The translations under genes were made by a program, and so were the position numbers. Below are positions 63,684-64,000 of a stretch of 64,000 bases of DNA, in pieces. The notes under the pieces are model-generated. The model saw only the letters and a list, made by a program, of their open reading frames with translations. It had not been told where the DNA came from and searched no databases. This stretch comes from JBBATK01 sp044228285 (GTDB lineage Bacteria > Bacteroidota > Ignavibacteria > Kapaibacteriales > NICIL-2). How positions within the stretch are numbered: the stretch's first letter is position 1; each line of letters opens with the position of its first letter. The stretch covers positions 1 to 64,000 of the forward strand of contig JBGAVD010000006.1 in the NCBI GenBank assembly GCA_044228285.1, read 5' to 3'.

Positions 63684-64000
63684 ATGAAAACCCTATATAC
63701 ATTCTGTCTTGCGTTGTTGTGTGCAAGTATCATGTCGTGTTCATCAGACAAAGCACAGAAAACAGACGAGGCTGCTTTGTCGGGCGGTGCCGGACAATCC
63801 GCCGTGGAAGACACCACGTCCGCAAAGGATATCGTGAAAGTAGCCATTGCGTCGCCTGATCACTCAACGTTAGTAACTGCTGTTACGGCAGCAGACCTCG
63901 TAAACTCTCTATCGAATGCCGGACCCTTCACCGTCTTCGCTCCTACCAACGCGGCGTTTGCAAAGCTGCCAGCAGGTACGGTTGAGGGTTTGTTGAAACC
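63684..64000 (+). CDS. Fasciclin-domain lipoprotein, C-terminus outside window
   Basis: The ATG at 63684 starts MKTLYTFCLALLCASIMSCS, a lipoprotein signal with lipobox SIMSC. After a short Ser/Ala-rich tether the fasciclin (FAS1/BIgH3) domain begins: IVKVAIASPDHSTLVTAVTA, then LSNAGPFTVFAPTNAAFAKL and PAGTVEGLLK, where the window ends. FAS1 domains mediate adhesion or protein contacts. Its position behind nosY and the NnrS gene, on the same strand, suggests co-regulation with N2O respiration, but its role there is unknown. Confidence 0.92.
   Translation, partial: MKTLYTFCLALLCASIMSCSSDKAQKTDEAALSGGAGQSAVEDTTSAKDIVKVAIASPDHSTLVTAVTAADLVNSLSNAGPFTVFAPTNAAFAKLPAGTVEGLLK

Overview
The window is a chromosomal stretch of a diderm bacterium of the Bacteroidota/Chlorobiota (FCB) assemblage. 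Five large exported proteins end in a type IX secretion (T9SS) sorting domain. The nitrous-oxide reductase is of the Sec-exported clade II type, and Shine-Dalgarno sequences are mostly absent. The combination of T9SS cargo, flagellar FliH/FliI and a clade II nos cluster fits the Ignavibacteria/Kapabacteria side of the group better than classical Bacteroidia. That placement is an inference; no rRNA gene or other taxonomic marker gene was analysed.

Layout. 1-8.5 kb: a truncated exported protein, a Tat-exported class V aminotransferase-like protein and a 1401-residue SBBP/PKD T9SS cargo, all on the minus strand. 8.9-13.4 kb: an ABC-F ATPase, a cluster of palindromic repeats, and fliH-fliI. 13.6-16.4 kb (plus strand): the classic rpmH-rnpA-yidD-yidC block, often found near oriC, closed by a strong terminator. 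16.9-20.0 kb: a membrane protein followed by a STAND-like ATPase. 20.1-23.7 kb (minus): an ECF sigma factor, an unusually large anti-sigma-like membrane protein and two paralogous lipoproteins. 24.1-27.0 kb: an Asp-box/HYDIN-type T9SS cargo. 27.1-28.3 kb: a REP-associated tyrosine transposase (RAYT) bracketed by its own inverted REP pairs. 28.3-36.3 kb: an aspartate aminotransferase, a secreted M1 aminopeptidase, a small membrane protein, a thioredoxin-like lipoprotein, an EVE protein and a beta-propeller T9SS cargo. 36.5-37.9 kb: about 1.5 kb of non-coding DNA with a second cluster of the same palindromic repeats seen near 10.8 kb. 37.9-45.5 kb: a protein with two OmpA-like domains and a 1745-residue T9SS cargo. 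45.6-46.5 kb: a Tat-exported metallo-beta-lactamase-fold hydrolase.

46.8-54.5 kb (minus): a tight nine-gene surface-sugar operon. It holds a GT-B-like protein, an SpsF-type cytidylyltransferase, transketolase split into N- and C-terminal subunits, a class III aminotransferase, a PtmA-like dehydrogenase, a NeuB-like synthase without SAF domain, and a fatty-acid-hydroxylase-type membrane enzyme. It looks like a pathway for a CMP-activated nonulosonic-acid-like sugar with an unusual transketolase step.

54.9-64.0 kb (plus): a clade II nitrous-oxide respiration locus. An Rrf2/NsrR-type regulator with three cluster-ligand cysteines is followed by two matching inverted-repeat operators, then a c-type cytochrome lipoprotein, nosZ, a four-helix membrane domain fused to NosL, nosD, nosF, nosY, an NnrS-family protein and the start of a fasciclin-domain lipoprotein cut by the window edge. 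The regulator, operators and genes form a plausible NO-responsive N2O-reduction module.

Most interesting: the transketolase/NeuB sugar operon, the duplicated operator in front of the nos genes, the RAYT with its REP pairs, the second repeat family present at two distant sites, and the membrane protein/ATPase pair. No tRNA, rRNA or CRISPR array was seen.
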